NCBI GenBank assembly: GCA_035370405.1
Contig: DAOOVT010000008.1
Span: 1-39,945 of the forward strand
Source of the DNA: UBA5232 sp035370405
Lineage (GTDB): Bacteria; Patescibacteriota; Dojkabacteria; SC72
Length of the DNA stretch: 39,945 bases
Direction of reading: 5' to 3'
Under the pieces are notes generated by a model that had not been told where the DNA came from, searched no databases, and saw nothing but the letters and a program-made list of their open reading frames with translations. The translations under genes were made by a program, and so were the position numbers. Of the stretch, positions 30,206-39,426 are shown piece after piece. Within the stretch, counting starts at the first letter, position 1, and each line of letters begins with the position of its first letter.

Positions 30206-30346
30206 TTGTTCAAAAAAGAGCAAGAAATGTTAAAACAAAAGGAATTTTTTAGAGAAAACGGAATGAAGAAAAACACATTTCTGAGCGATTCAATACCTAG
30301 GAAGAGATTGTTATATCGGCAAAAACTCATGATGTTGGCTGACCCT

Positions 30347-30357
30347 AGGGTGAACCT
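30347..30357. repeat. dyad 3, AGGGT-G-AACCT
   Basis: 11-nt palindrome with one mismatch, centre 30352, exactly 153 bp from dyad 2. It also carries CCTAGG at its left edge like dyad 1, and is followed by the 9-bp tandem repeat at the kinase stop codon. Confidence 0.45.
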
Positions 30358-30372
30358 GTTTCGCTACGATCG

Positions 30373-30753
30373 CTACGAGAACAACTCTATTATATGTGGC
30401 ATAAAAACTATAATCCCAGTAACTACCGATACTAAAACACTAACCAAAACAGCTCCTGCACTAACATCTTTAGCATACTTAACATTCACTCGATAATCCG
30501 TAGAAACAGTATCACATATTGCTTCTATAGCACTATTTATTGCTTCCGAAGCCAAAACCATCGAAATAACCAAACTAATACCTATCCATTCATAGTGAGA
30601 TATTTTGAGTACAAAACCAAAACAAACAACTACAACAGCCACAATTAAATCTATTCTAAAATTCCTCTCATTCCGAAATATCAGCCTTATGCCATTCCTC
30701 GCATACCCTTGACTCTTAAAAAAATCCTCCGCTTTGTATTTGCTATTTTTCAT
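30373..30753 (-). CDS. dgkA: diacylglycerol/undecaprenol kinase, DgkA family
   Basis: About 126 residues, three membrane helices. Family hallmarks are GYARNGIRLIFRNERNFRID (the helical entry with NE-x-N) and LASEAINSAIEAICD, the catalytic ENTAIE-like segment. In Gram-positive-type bacteria it phosphorylates undecaprenol to recycle the cell-wall lipid carrier. The start at 30753 overlaps the stop of the upstream pilin-like gene by 4 nt (ATGA); a longer frame from 30828 would lie within that gene. It ends the pilin operon, and TAG is its stop. Confidence 0.88.
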   Translation of the reverse strand: MKNSKYKAEDFFKSQGYARNGIRLIFRNERNFRIDLIVAVVVVCFGFVLKISHYEWIGISLVISMVLASEAINSAIEAICDTVSTDYRVNVKYAKDVSAGAVLVSVLVSVVTGIIVFMPHIIELFS

Positions 30754-31085
30754 GAACCTATGAGATTTATTATTACCGATAAAATTGTTCCTGAGATTAC
30801 CAAAAATACTAATCCTATGATTGCCCAAGTAAGTGTCCCCTGAGCCCTTTTAATCTTAATCGGATCCCCCGCAGATGTCATCCACATATAGCCACCCAAG
30901 ACTATAAATATAATGCAAATAATTCCCCCTACTGGAGCTATTTTTTCCAAAATTATCTCTAATGTTAAGAATAGTTGCTCCAAGCGTGGAGGAGTATCAT
31001 CACTAGCAGCAAATAGAGGAGAAGCTCCAATCATTAGTGTGCATAACGAAAGTAAAATTGTGCTAACTATATTTTTTCTCTTCAT
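30750..31085 (-). CDS. VirB2/TrbC-like pilin paralogue 1
   Basis: 111 residues: a signal peptide ending at LFAAS (about residue 27), then two hydrophobic helices separated by a polar loop, GGYMWMTSAGDPIKIKRAQ, and the second helix beginning TLTWAIIGL. This is the pattern of the type IV secretion pilin family common in Patescibacteria. A GGGAG ribosome site precedes the ATG, which is directly adjacent to the stop of the previous gene. Overlaps dgkA by 4 nt. Confidence 0.75.
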   Translation of the reverse strand: MKRKNIVSTILLSLCTLMIGASPLFAASDDTPPRLEQLFLTLEIILEKIAPVGGIICIIFIVLGGYMWMTSAGDPIKIKRAQGTLTWAIIGLVFLVISGTILSVIINLIGS

Positions 31086-31364
31086 TTATTTAACTCCCAA
31101 AACTTGTTTCAATATAAACTGTACTATATTTGGAGACATAAACACAAGAATAAGCCCAACAATAGAAAATGCCAAGGATCTAGACGCCTTTTGTATCTTG
31201 TCTGTATTTCCTCTAGACAACATATAAGTAAATCCAGAATATACAACCGATACCGACGCAACAATCGCAGATAAGGATATCGCGAAATTCAAGAGAAAAT
31301 ACACGAAATTCTGTAAATCACTATGCCCCGACCAATTCAAATTACTTAAATCAACTAGAGACAT
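31086..31364 (-). CDS. VirB2/TrbC-like pilin paralogue 2
   Basis: 92 residues with the shared core SGFTYMLSRGNTDKIQKAS followed by SIVGLILVF. The most divergent of the five copies: the loop has Arg before Gly and the N-terminal part has no clear signal peptide. The stop is directly followed by the ATG of paralogue 1. Confidence 0.7.
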   Translation of the reverse strand: MSLVDLSNLNWSGHSDLQNFVYFLLNFAISLSAIVASVSVVYSGFTYMLSRGNTDKIQKASRSLAFSIVGLILVFMSPNIVQFILKQVLGVK

Positions 31365-31382
31365 AGTTAAATAAACTCAGAA

Positions 31383-31760
31383 TTAGTCTACTTTTAGCAG
31401 AGTTGTTAACACATACTGTACCAAAAGTACTGCTACGAAACAGATGCCTAAACCAATAACAGCCCAGGTTAGAGTTTGGCTTGCTTTTTTAACTTTATTT
31501 TCATCACCAGCTGCAGTTATATATGAATAACCAGCTACAACAAGCATAACAACACAAACTAATCCAGCCAACGCAATAACTGTATTTAACAGATTTTTCA
31601 CAAACTCAAGAAGGTTAGCCCCATTACCCGATCTTGTGATACTATCTAAATAAGAAGAAGCACTTTGTTCTCCCTCAGCAAATAACATACCAGTACTCGA
31701 CAATAGAAAAGCACTTACTCCAGTGAACACAGAGGAAATTTTCATAGCTATTTTCTTCAT
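31383..31760 (-). CDS. VirB2/TrbC-like pilin paralogue 3
   Basis: 125 residues with a clear signal peptide (cleavage near MLFAEG, about residue 30), then two helices with loop AGYSYITAAGDENKVKKAS and second helix TLTWAVIGLGICFV. The closest in layout to classic VirB2 pre-pilins. Confidence 0.75.
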   Translation of the reverse strand: MKKIAMKISSVFTGVSAFLLSSTGMLFAEGEQSASSYLDSITRSGNGANLLEFVKNLLNTVIALAGLVCVVMLVVAGYSYITAAGDENKVKKASQTLTWAVIGLGICFVAVLLVQYVLTTLLKVD

Positions 31761-31830
31761 ATATATAAAGATTACATAATATTATATTAATGATGATGAA
31801 TTATACCGAAATAAGAATGAACTTGCAAGA

Positions 31831-32127
31831 CTACTCCCCAACGAAACTTAAAACAAAAGTGATAATAAGTTTTCCTAGAAATATAATCACTAATCCAATA
31901 ATGGCAGCTGTCAGTGTTTTTTGTGCAGTGGCAATTTTATCACTATTTCCGCTAGATGTTATCATCATGTATCCACTAATAACAATCATAATAACAGCAA
32001 CCAAACCAGAAATATTTATAACCAGATTTATTATGCTTGTAACCTTCCCCTGCATCAAATCATCAATGCCACCACTCCCCAAGTTTATCAAACCAGATCC
32101 AAAAAATTGTGAAATATTAACAGCCAT
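31831..32127 (-). CDS. VirB2/TrbC-like pilin paralogue 4
   Basis: 98 residues. No typical signal peptide; N-terminal amphipathic stretch, then SGYMMITSSGNSDKIATAQ and TLTAAIIGLVIIFLG. It is separated from paralogue 3 by 70 nt without a gene. Confidence 0.75.
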   Translation of the reverse strand: MAVNISQFFGSGLINLGSGGIDDLMQGKVTSIINLVINISGLVAVIMIVISGYMMITSSGNSDKIATAQKTLTAAIIGLVIIFLGKLIITFVLSFVGE

Positions 32128-32139
32128 AATTACTAATGT

Positions 32140-32481
32140 TTATTCATAAATATTTAATTCTAAACTTCTACTTACTAGAAGTAAAATTGCGACACAAAGA
32201 AGAACAACTAGAAGCCCAATTATAGCATTAGTTATAACACTCCTTGCATCCTGTAGCTTATCTGGATTTCCTTGACTAGAAATAAGCAAATATCCCCCAT
32301 ACCCAAGTAAAAGAACAGCACAAGCAATGCCTAAAGGAACAGCCAAATCAACTATTTTCCCAACAAAATCTTCTTTAGTATTAAAGCCACTATTCAATGC
32401 TCCCACTTTATCACTCAAGATATCACTTAGTGTACCAGCAGCATAAGCTTTATTTACTAACAAATCTTTTAAAATATCCAT
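32140..32481 (-). CDS. VirB2/TrbC-like pilin paralogue 5
   Basis: 113 residues: a short N-terminal part with possible AYAAG processing site (about residue 15), then GGYLLISSQGNPDKLQDAR and ITNAIIGLLVVLL. First gene of the array. TATAAT (32491-32496) lies 9 nt before the ATG, so the leader would be about 3 nt. Confidence 0.75.
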   Translation of the reverse strand: MDILKDLLVNKAYAAGTLSDILSDKVGALNSGFNTKEDFVGKIVDLAVPLGIACAVLLLGYGGYLLISSQGNPDKLQDARSVITNAIIGLLVVLLCVAILLLVSRSLELNIYE

Positions 32482-32504
32482 AATATCCGTATTATACTAT
32501 ATAG

Positions 32505-35500
32505 TTATAATTCTGCATATTTACAAATAGAATTGTAATCACAATGTCTACAATTCCAAATATTTGCAATAGGATCAAACTTCCCTTCTCTAATCAAATC
32601 AATACTCTCTAACACTTTCTCCTTTGCCTCTTCCCTTCTTTTCTCAGAAATATCAACATTCACAACTTTGCAAACCTCAACAAAAATATACTTAGCACCA
32701 ACAACTTTTAGACCTAATTTTTGCTCTACTAAAAATGCATATAAAGGAAGCTGAAGATCTTTCTTTATATCCGAGCTCTTCTTCTCAGACCCAGTCTTGT
32801 AATCAATAATCAAAACCTCTTTTTCATCACTTCCTAAAGAATCTATTCTATCAATTTTTCCAACAAACGTTGTATTCCCTATATGAATATCCAACCCCTC
32901 TTCAAGTTTAAACGGTCTCTCATCTGGAGAATATATCTCATTATAATATCTCTGCAAAATGTCCTTCCCTTCTTTCTTCCTATCCTCTTCCTGTTTCTGA
33001 CTTTCATACCCATTTGAAACCCAATTCTTTTCATACAATCTAAGGAGATCCTCAACTGTTGGAGCACTGAATATTCCCTCTAAACCATGCTGGAATCTAA
33101 AAACCATTTCATAGAAATCTTTCAAAGTATTATGAATTGTTGTTCCAAAAGCAGTTGCTGAATACTGCCTCTGTGGTATTCCAATAACATATTCATACAA
33201 ATATTTCCTAGGGCATTGCTCATATGTATTATATCGAGAATAGCTAAACTTCTTTGCAAAGTTTATTTTTTTATCTCTTGCAATAACCATTTCATAGCTA
33301 TCATCAGATATTAAATTAATACGAGACAAAGAGTTACTCACAGGCTTTTTCTCAGCCAAATCAAAATCTTCATCAACTTTTCTGCTTAAAATTTCTTGCA
33401 AAAATATACTTGGCTTTTTCTTTCTTTTTGCATCACCATAAAAATTTGCGGCAGTTAAATATAGCCTCTCTTTTGCTCTTGTGGCACCTACATAAAAAAG
33501 CCTTCTTTCTTCCCTTATGTTAGATTCGCTTTCACTAACATCTTTGTCAAGGAATTCTTTAATGAGAGCATCTGGAATAGGAATAGAATCATTCCTTCCT
33601 TGTGCAGGAAATCTTTGTGCCACAAGGCTTACCATAAAAACAACAGGAAATTCTAAACCTTTAGAACCATGCACAGTTATTATGTTCACCGCATTTAGTT
33701 CCTCCATATCAGAAGAATCCACAAGTGGAGAATCACCACTTTCGATTGAGTAATCAAGAAATTCTACATATTCATACATATTAGAATCGGGATTGTTCTT
33801 TTCATACTGCTTTACTAAATCCAAGTATTTTGAGATATTCTGCGTTATAAACTGAGTTTCCACCGTCTCCTCATTGCCTAAAATGCTTCGCAAAAAGCCA
33901 CTATTCATCACAAAATCATACAAAATATTAAAAATACTATTACATTCTTTCATCTTAATTATTCCCGAATTCAAAACTTCTAATAACTCCCCTACTCCTG
34001 CTATGGCATCAGGGGATAATTTTTTTAGCAAAACATTTCCATCATCAATCTTTTTTGTATCAATCTTTTCTGTTTCTCCAAGATGTATATTCCACAATTG
34101 TTCAAGTTGCTCAAAAACGCTCTGTCTTTTTTCTCTAGCAAGTTTGTTAATTTCTAAAAATTCTCTTGCGTTTAGCTTCCACATTGGAAGAGAAAGTAAT
34201 TGATACATAGCAATGTCATCTGTTGGGTTGACTAAAGTATGGATAAAAGATATGAGTGTTTTAATCTCTTTTCTAAAGTACAAACCCCTTGTACCACCAA
34301 GTTTGTATGGAATACCCTTGTAGCGAAACATTTGTGTAAAAGCATCTGCATGAGAATTAGCTCGAACTAGTATTGCGATATCAGAAAACTTGTATTTTCC
34401 CTCAGGAAGAGTTTCATTTCTCAACAAGCTGGATTGCCCAGTCGCATCAAATACTTCCCCATTTTTAGAGGTTTCTTCTACTAGTTCCCCATAGCCTGTC
34501 AATCTCATAATTTCATTTGCAACCTTTTCTGCTTCATCTTCTTCACATGTCGCAGTTATTAAATTAACAGGATTTTCATCTTTTTCAAAAGCACCTCTTG
34601 CTACCAACTTTTTATCTATTCCCTCTGTTACCTCTAACCTATCAGGATCATTATGCTTAATCAAAGCATAAGCAGAATCAAGTATCTCCTGCCTAGATCT
34701 ATAGTTTTCTGTTAAAACAATTTTTTTAGCATCTGGATATGTCTGCTTAAACTGCAATATATTGGAAATGGCAGCTCCTCTAAATTTGTAAATTGATTGA
34801 TCATCATCACCAACAACGGTAAGAAGTGGCCTTTGTTTAGATTCTCGACTATTTCCATTGCCTCCAACCAGTATGTTTATGAGCATATTCTGGTTGTAAT
34901 TAGTATCTTGGAATTCATCAACTAAAATATATTTAAACTTCCTCCTGTATTTTTCTAAAACATTCTTTCTCTCTCTAAACAAACTAAGTGTTAATGTAAT
35001 TAGATCACCAAAATTTATCTTCGAATTTTCAATCTTTAACTCAGAATATTTTTTGTAACTTTCTGCCAATTCTTTAAACTTTAGATATTCTTGCTCTTCT
35101 TCCTCCGTAGTTCTTGGAAGTTTAGAAACATACTGGATGTATTCCTTTGGAGATATATCCTCGTCTTGCAATCTTGCTACATGCTTCAGAAAACTATTCA
35201 GAAAATCACGAGGGTTTCCTCTTGGACGAAGTGTTTTTAATGGTAAATCGTGAATGTACTTTCTCAGAAAAATATACTCTTGAGCTGTCGTCATTAAAAC
35301 ATACTTTTCATCTAGTCCAATATTGTATCCTTCCTCCTTAAGAATTGTGTCGCAAAAAGAGTGAAATGTTGCGATAAAAGGTTCTTCATATCCATAATCA
35401 GCTTCCATATCTACCCTTTCTTGCATTTCCTGAGCAGCTTTCTCCATAAAGGTTAAGGCAAGTATTTCAGAGGGTTTTGCCCAACCTTCATTAATGATAT

Positions 35501-35624
35501 GCAAGATTCTTTTTGTTATGACTTGTGTTTTTCCAGTTCCAGCACCAGCAATTATGAGTAGATCTCCACCATTAAACTCTACTGCTTCTTTTTGTTTTTC
35601 GTTAAGATTAAACTGGTTACCCAT
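32505..35624 (-). CDS. UvrD/Rep-type helicase with C-terminal Fe-S nuclease domain
   Basis: A 1039-residue superfamily 1A helicase fused to a RecB/AddB-type nuclease. Helicase motifs: Walker A IAGAGTGKTQVITKRI, motif II ILVDEFQDTNYNQ, motif III VVGDDDQSIYKFRGA, motif IV LTENYRS, motif V VHGSKGLEFPVVF and motif VI YVGATRAKERLYL. The nuclease has VGKIDRID and IIDYKTG (PD-(D/E)xK type), and four cysteines, one in YEQCPRKYLYEY and three in WNCRHCDYNSICKY, as in the 4Fe-4S cluster of AddB/Cas4-type nucleases. A single-polypeptide alternative to AddAB is a plausible role in break repair. Confidence 0.93.
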   Translation of the reverse strand: MGNQFNLNEKQKEAVEFNGGDLLIIAGAGTGKTQVITKRILHIINEGWAKPSEILALTFMEKAAQEMQERVDMEADYGYEEPFIATFHSFCDTILKEEGYNIGLDEKYVLMTTAQEYIFLRKYIHDLPLKTLRPRGNPRDFLNSFLKHVARLQDEDISPKEYIQYVSKLPRTTEEEEQEYLKFKELAESYKKYSELKIENSKINFGDLITLTLSLFRERKNVLEKYRRKFKYILVDEFQDTNYNQNMLINILVGGNGNSRESKQRPLLTVVGDDDQSIYKFRGAAISNILQFKQTYPDAKKIVLTENYRSRQEILDSAYALIKHNDPDRLEVTEGIDKKLVARGAFEKDENPVNLITATCEEDEAEKVANEIMRLTGYGELVEETSKNGEVFDATGQSSLLRNETLPEGKYKFSDIAILVRANSHADAFTQMFRYKGIPYKLGGTRGLYFRKEIKTLISFIHTLVNPTDDIAMYQLLSLPMWKLNAREFLEINKLAREKRQSVFEQLEQLWNIHLGETEKIDTKKIDDGNVLLKKLSPDAIAGVGELLEVLNSGIIKMKECNSIFNILYDFVMNSGFLRSILGNEETVETQFITQNISKYLDLVKQYEKNNPDSNMYEYVEFLDYSIESGDSPLVDSSDMEELNAVNIITVHGSKGLEFPVVFMVSLVAQRFPAQGRNDSIPIPDALIKEFLDKDVSESESNIREERRLFYVGATRAKERLYLTAANFYGDAKRKKKPSIFLQEILSRKVDEDFDLAEKKPVSNSLSRINLISDDSYEMVIARDKKINFAKKFSYSRYNTYEQCPRKYLYEYVIGIPQRQYSATAFGTTIHNTLKDFYEMVFRFQHGLEGIFSAPTVEDLLRLYEKNWVSNGYESQKQEEDRKKEGKDILQRYYNEIYSPDERPFKLEEGLDIHIGNTTFVGKIDRIDSLGSDEKEVLIIDYKTGSEKKSSDIKKDLQLPLYAFLVEQKLGLKVVGAKYIFVEVCKVVNVDISEKRREEAKEKVLESIDLIREGKFDPIANIWNCRHCDYNSICKYAEL

Positions 35625-35752
35625 TATTTAAGAAGAAATATTAGATACAATATGACACCAATTAGAATTCCTAAAATTACGAGCAGAAGTACTTTTGGTG
35701 TTGGACAGTATTTAACAAATTTTTGCATGAATGTTCTAACTTCTCTTTTCAT
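35624..35752 (-). CDS. 42-residue single-span membrane peptide
   Basis: ATG at 35752, TAA overlapping the helicase ATG by one base (TAATG). The product has a basic N-terminus, MKREVRTFMQKFVKYCPTPK, and one membrane helix, VLLLVILGILIGVILYLIFL, ending in Lys. No family recognised. The coupling to the helicase start and the clean membrane helix argue for a real gene. Confidence 0.5.
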   Translation of the reverse strand: MKREVRTFMQKFVKYCPTPKVLLLVILGILIGVILYLIFLLK

Positions 35753-35784
35753 AGTTAAAGATTGAATTTTTCAAATAAAATATA

Positions 35785-36660
35785 TTAGCTGATTCTAGCA
35801 AGTTTTTTTAACATAGCTACCTCTTGAACTATACCATTTGGAGATTTCAAAGATGGAGTTTCGAGTATAAAGGGAATATTCTTCAATTTTCTGTTGTTCA
35901 ATATTTTAGATATTGTTTCTTCTCCAAGTTTTCCTTTTCCTAAATCGGCATGTCTGTCTTTGTTTGATGAACAGTTGGACATGGAATCATTTAGATGTAT
36001 AGCTTTAACATTCTCAATACCTAATTCATCTTGAATTTCGGATATTACTTCTTCCATCTTGGTGTTCCAATCATATCCAGAAGAGAAGGTATGTTGAGTA
36101 TCGACAACATATCCCACCCTGTTTTTTTCTTTAACATTGTCTCTCATTTTTTTAAGCTCTTCAAAATTCCTTCCTAGGGTAGTACCAGCTCCAGCGGTTG
36201 TTTCTATGAGCAATTTTTGAGTTCCAGGAACTTCATCTAAAACCCATTGTATTCCATATGATACCCTTTCCATGCTCTCTTCATATGAAAGTTCTTTTGC
36301 AGAACCAGGGTGAAAGCATATTCCAAGTATTTCTGCATCTATCCCTTTTTTCTTAATTAAAGAAGATGCTTTTTCGGCAAAGTCGAGATACACCACTAAA
36401 CCCATTTTTCCTAGGTGAAAAAGCTGTTTATCTTTTCTAGCAAGATTAGTTAAATATATTCCATGAATTAGAATTTTTTTTACAGAAGATTTCTCCAATG
36501 CGTTTACAAAAGACAAGATTTCATTGTCAGGAATAGATTTTGTTGCCCACCTCATAGGAGGAGTTAACATCATTTGTATGGCATTTACACCATATTTATC
36601 ACCATTTTTGATTGAATTCTCTATACCCCCAGAGGAGGAAACATGAATACCCAAATACAT
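35785..36660 (-). CDS. nfo: endonuclease IV (AP endonuclease)
   Basis: 291 residues, TIM-barrel AP endonuclease that cuts 5' to abasic sites using three zinc ions. Motifs with metal ligands: LGIHVSSSGGIENSIKN, ILIHGIYLTNLA, ICFHPGS, LIETTAGAGTTLGRN, YVVDTQHTFSSGYD, IHLNDSMSNCSSNKDRHADL and FILETP. In the DTCH box Cys is replaced by Gln. TAGAAT (36666-36671) ends 5 nt before the ATG. Next to the 42-residue ORF and the helicase; together with Nth and Pol I it completes a base-excision repair set in this window. Confidence 0.95.
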   Translation of the reverse strand: MYLGIHVSSSGGIENSIKNGDKYGVNAIQMMLTPPMRWATKSIPDNEILSFVNALEKSSVKKILIHGIYLTNLARKDKQLFHLGKMGLVVYLDFAEKASSLIKKKGIDAEILGICFHPGSAKELSYEESMERVSYGIQWVLDEVPGTQKLLIETTAGAGTTLGRNFEELKKMRDNVKEKNRVGYVVDTQHTFSSGYDWNTKMEEVISEIQDELGIENVKAIHLNDSMSNCSSNKDRHADLGKGKLGEETISKILNNRKLKNIPFILETPSLKSPNGIVQEVAMLKKLARIS

Positions 36661-36692
36661 ACCTTATTCTAGCATAAATATATGCTATGAAG

Positions 36693-36698
36693 TATAAT
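36693..36698 (+). promoter_or_regulatory. -10 box of tRNA-Ser
   Basis: TATAAT 12 nt before the tRNA 5' end on the plus strand, within the short region shared with the divergent nfo promoter. No clear -35. Confidence 0.45.
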
Positions 36699-36709
36699 GG
36701 GCAGGTATT

Positions 36710-37707
<998 letters not shown>

Positions 37708-37723
37708 ATGCAGAATATCAAAA

Positions 37724-37819
37724 TTACTCTATGCAACAATCAATTTTATCCTTAACATATTTCCCTATTCTTTTCCAAAAATCGTCTTTTTCTACTTTCT
37801 TTTTATTCTTTTCTTTCAT
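37724..37819 (-). CDS. 31-residue Lys-rich small ORF (tentative)
   Basis: ATG at 37819 overlaps the last codons of the 153-residue gene in another frame (+1 overlap of 17 nt); stop TAA at 37724. The product is highly charged with a terminal CCIE. No family recognised. It could be a coupled microprotein or chance. Confidence 0.3.
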   Translation of the reverse strand: MKEKNKKKVEKDDFWKRIGKYVKDKIDCCIE

Positions 37820-38264
37820 TTGTTTCAAAATTTTCCTTTGTAATTAATCCTGTATTTAACGCCCAGAACAAGGAATACAATCCATAGGCCTTTTCAAACA
37901 TCTCCTCAGCAATCTCATCATCTCCCTGCCCTAAATGTTTTGTTCCGTACTCCATGATTCGATAGCTGGCAGCAAGCAGATGCTTAGAAATACACCAAAC
38001 CTCTCCATCATATTCTTTTATAATTTTCTTTAGAAGTCCTTTTCTCATTTCTCTAACTTCCTTAAGCAACTGGTAGTAAGCTGGATTTTCTGTTTTTGCT
38101 CCACTAAAAAACAAATGCTCCTCTATTGATATGAGGTTCATAACTGCAATACTCAAATCTTCATCAGCTGATAAATCGAGCTTGTTGTCTTCTTGAAGAC
38201 TTTTGTATTTTCCAACAAGCTTATTAACTTTTTTCATATCTATTTTTTCTTCTTTTTCTTTCAC
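37803..38264 (-). CDS. conserved-looking helical hypothetical protein
   Basis: 153 residues, all-helical, no membrane segment. The core EVWCISKHLLAASYRIMEYG followed by EMFEKAYGLYSLFWALN looks well structured. No function recognised. GTG at 38264 is used; an in-frame ATG at 38237 is an alternative. It follows the thioredoxin-membrane fusion by 24 nt and probably shares its operon, which suggests a linked role. Confidence 0.6.
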   Translation of the reverse strand: MKEKEEKIDMKKVNKLVGKYKSLQEDNKLDLSADEDLSIAVMNLISIEEHLFFSGAKTENPAYYQLLKEVREMRKGLLKKIIKEYDGEVWCISKHLLAASYRIMEYGTKHLGQGDDEIAEEMFEKAYGLYSLFWALNTGLITKENFETNERKE

Positions 38265-38288
38265 TACACCGTATATAACAAATTAACA

Positions 38289-39350
38289 TTAATAGTATAC
38301 TATTAGATACAGAAGGATAGTAGCAATGAGGAGCATAAGCAAAGGTATTTCTACTTTTTGAAATGGAAAGTATACTTTTCCATTATTTGTCTTTAACAAC
38401 TTTTTATGAAGCTCCTGCCCTATCAAAAAAGCGATTGAACCTATCAAAATTCCTACTACCACCTTATCGAGTCCCCAAATTGTATTCATTTCGTGTCCAA
38501 TTATTCCTGATAATTTTAATGGAACTACAAATAGCAATACAGTGAGAATAATTATACTAGTGTCAATTAACCTCATATCTTTTCTGTTCTTTTTCTTTAA
38601 CTTTGAATTCACCCAACCAACTGCCCAAAGAACTGACGATATTATGAGGGCACCAACCCAAATTCCACAGATGGTATCATCTATCCCCAAATATCTGGAA
38701 AACCCTACTCCCGCACCTACTGCAATTGTACATACAGGACAAATTGCATAGGCTGGACGAACATATAGTAAGGGAATTATTGACAAGATTACTAAAGACA
38801 TTATCGCTGTAACAGCTTTCCTTCTCTTTTTTCCTTTCTTTTCATCATCTCCAGATTTTTTGATGATAAATCCAAAAAGAGGAAGGACTATTAAAAATAA
38901 TATAACTCCAAAAATCAACTTCTCTGTGTTTTCCTTTCCTTTTTCATCTATTTCTTTAGAACTACTATTTACTTCTCCTCGTGCTATTGAATTGAGCCTG
39001 TCAATAATGGTATTTACAGAACGATAACATCTCTCCCCGTCATAAAGCATTGGTATTGTTGCATTATTACTACTTACTCCACATTCTGTAAGCTTTTCCC
39101 TAAATCTTTCTAAATTTGCTTCACTTTCATGCACTTCTACATGCTCTATATTAACTTTTTTGTCTAGACCAAGCTCAGATATTTTGTTCTCAACTTCTAG
39201 GCAATATTGGCATTCAGAACTCCAAAAGAGAATTACCTTATCTGTCTTTTCTGCGAATACAGGAAGAGAATGCAAGAACATTACTATGGCAAAAGTGCTT
39301 ACAATTAGAGATGTTTTCTTGATTTTGTTTAAATTTTTCTCATTTGGCAT
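38289..39350 (-). CDS. thioredoxin-like domain fused to CPVC membrane protein
   Basis: 353 residues: an N-terminal signal anchor (13-33), an extracytoplasmic thioredoxin/glutaredoxin-like domain (37-125) with active site SSECQYCLEVENK, a short linker, then about five membrane helices (145-350). At the start of the second of these helices is ICPVCTIAVGAGVGFSRYLG, a second CxxC, in a segment widely kept in Patescibacterial membrane proteins. Two CxxC pairs in one chain, one outside and one near the membrane, suggest a thiol-disulfide relay like DsbD or VKOR. No substrate is known. TAGAAT (39357-39362) ends 6 nt before the ATG: leaderless layout. Confidence 0.75.
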   Translation of the reverse strand: MPNEKNLNKIKKTSLIVSTFAIVMFLHSLPVFAEKTDKVILFWSSECQYCLEVENKISELGLDKKVNIEHVEVHESEANLERFREKLTECGVSSNNATIPMLYDGERCYRSVNTIIDRLNSIARGEVNSSSKEIDEKGKENTEKLIFGVILFLIVLPLFGFIIKKSGDDEKKGKKRRKAVTAIMSLVILSIIPLLYVRPAYAICPVCTIAVGAGVGFSRYLGIDDTICGIWVGALIISSVLWAVGWVNSKLKKKNRKDMRLIDTSIIILTVLLFVVPLKLSGIIGHEMNTIWGLDKVVVGILIGSIAFLIGQELHKKLLKTNNGKVYFPFQKVEIPLLMLLIATILLYLIVYY

Positions 39351-39415
39351 CTGGATATTCTACTATATTTTAAACAGGACAGTGGTATTTGTGTAAATTT
39401 TTTGCAAAAAAATGA

Positions 39416-39421
39416 TATATT
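39416..39421 (+). promoter_or_regulatory. -10 box of the nucleotidyltransferase-like gene
   Basis: TATATT preceded by TGA, ending 5 nt before ATG 39427. It lies inside the longer frame starting at 39412, which argues that 39427 is the true start. Confidence 0.45.
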
Positions 39422-39426
39422 CCATT

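Larger units (their letters stand above)
29986..30372. other. intergenic region with three spaced dyads
   Basis: About 390 nt between the SpoIID-like gene and the kinase. No gene is supported; a 96-codon plus-strand frame from a TTG at 30206 overlaps the kinase and resembles no family. It holds three AGGTT-N-AACCT-type palindromes and a tandem 9-bp repeat (TCGCTACGA twice, 30361-30378). Confidence 0.5.

Noticed and set aside
30361..30372. CGCTACGATCGC is shared with the 5S gene
   Set aside because: A 12-base match between two sites in 40 kb is expected by chance.
30206..30496. A 96-codon plus-strand frame from TTG
   Set aside because: It overlaps the kinase gene on the other strand, has no ribosome site and resembles no family.
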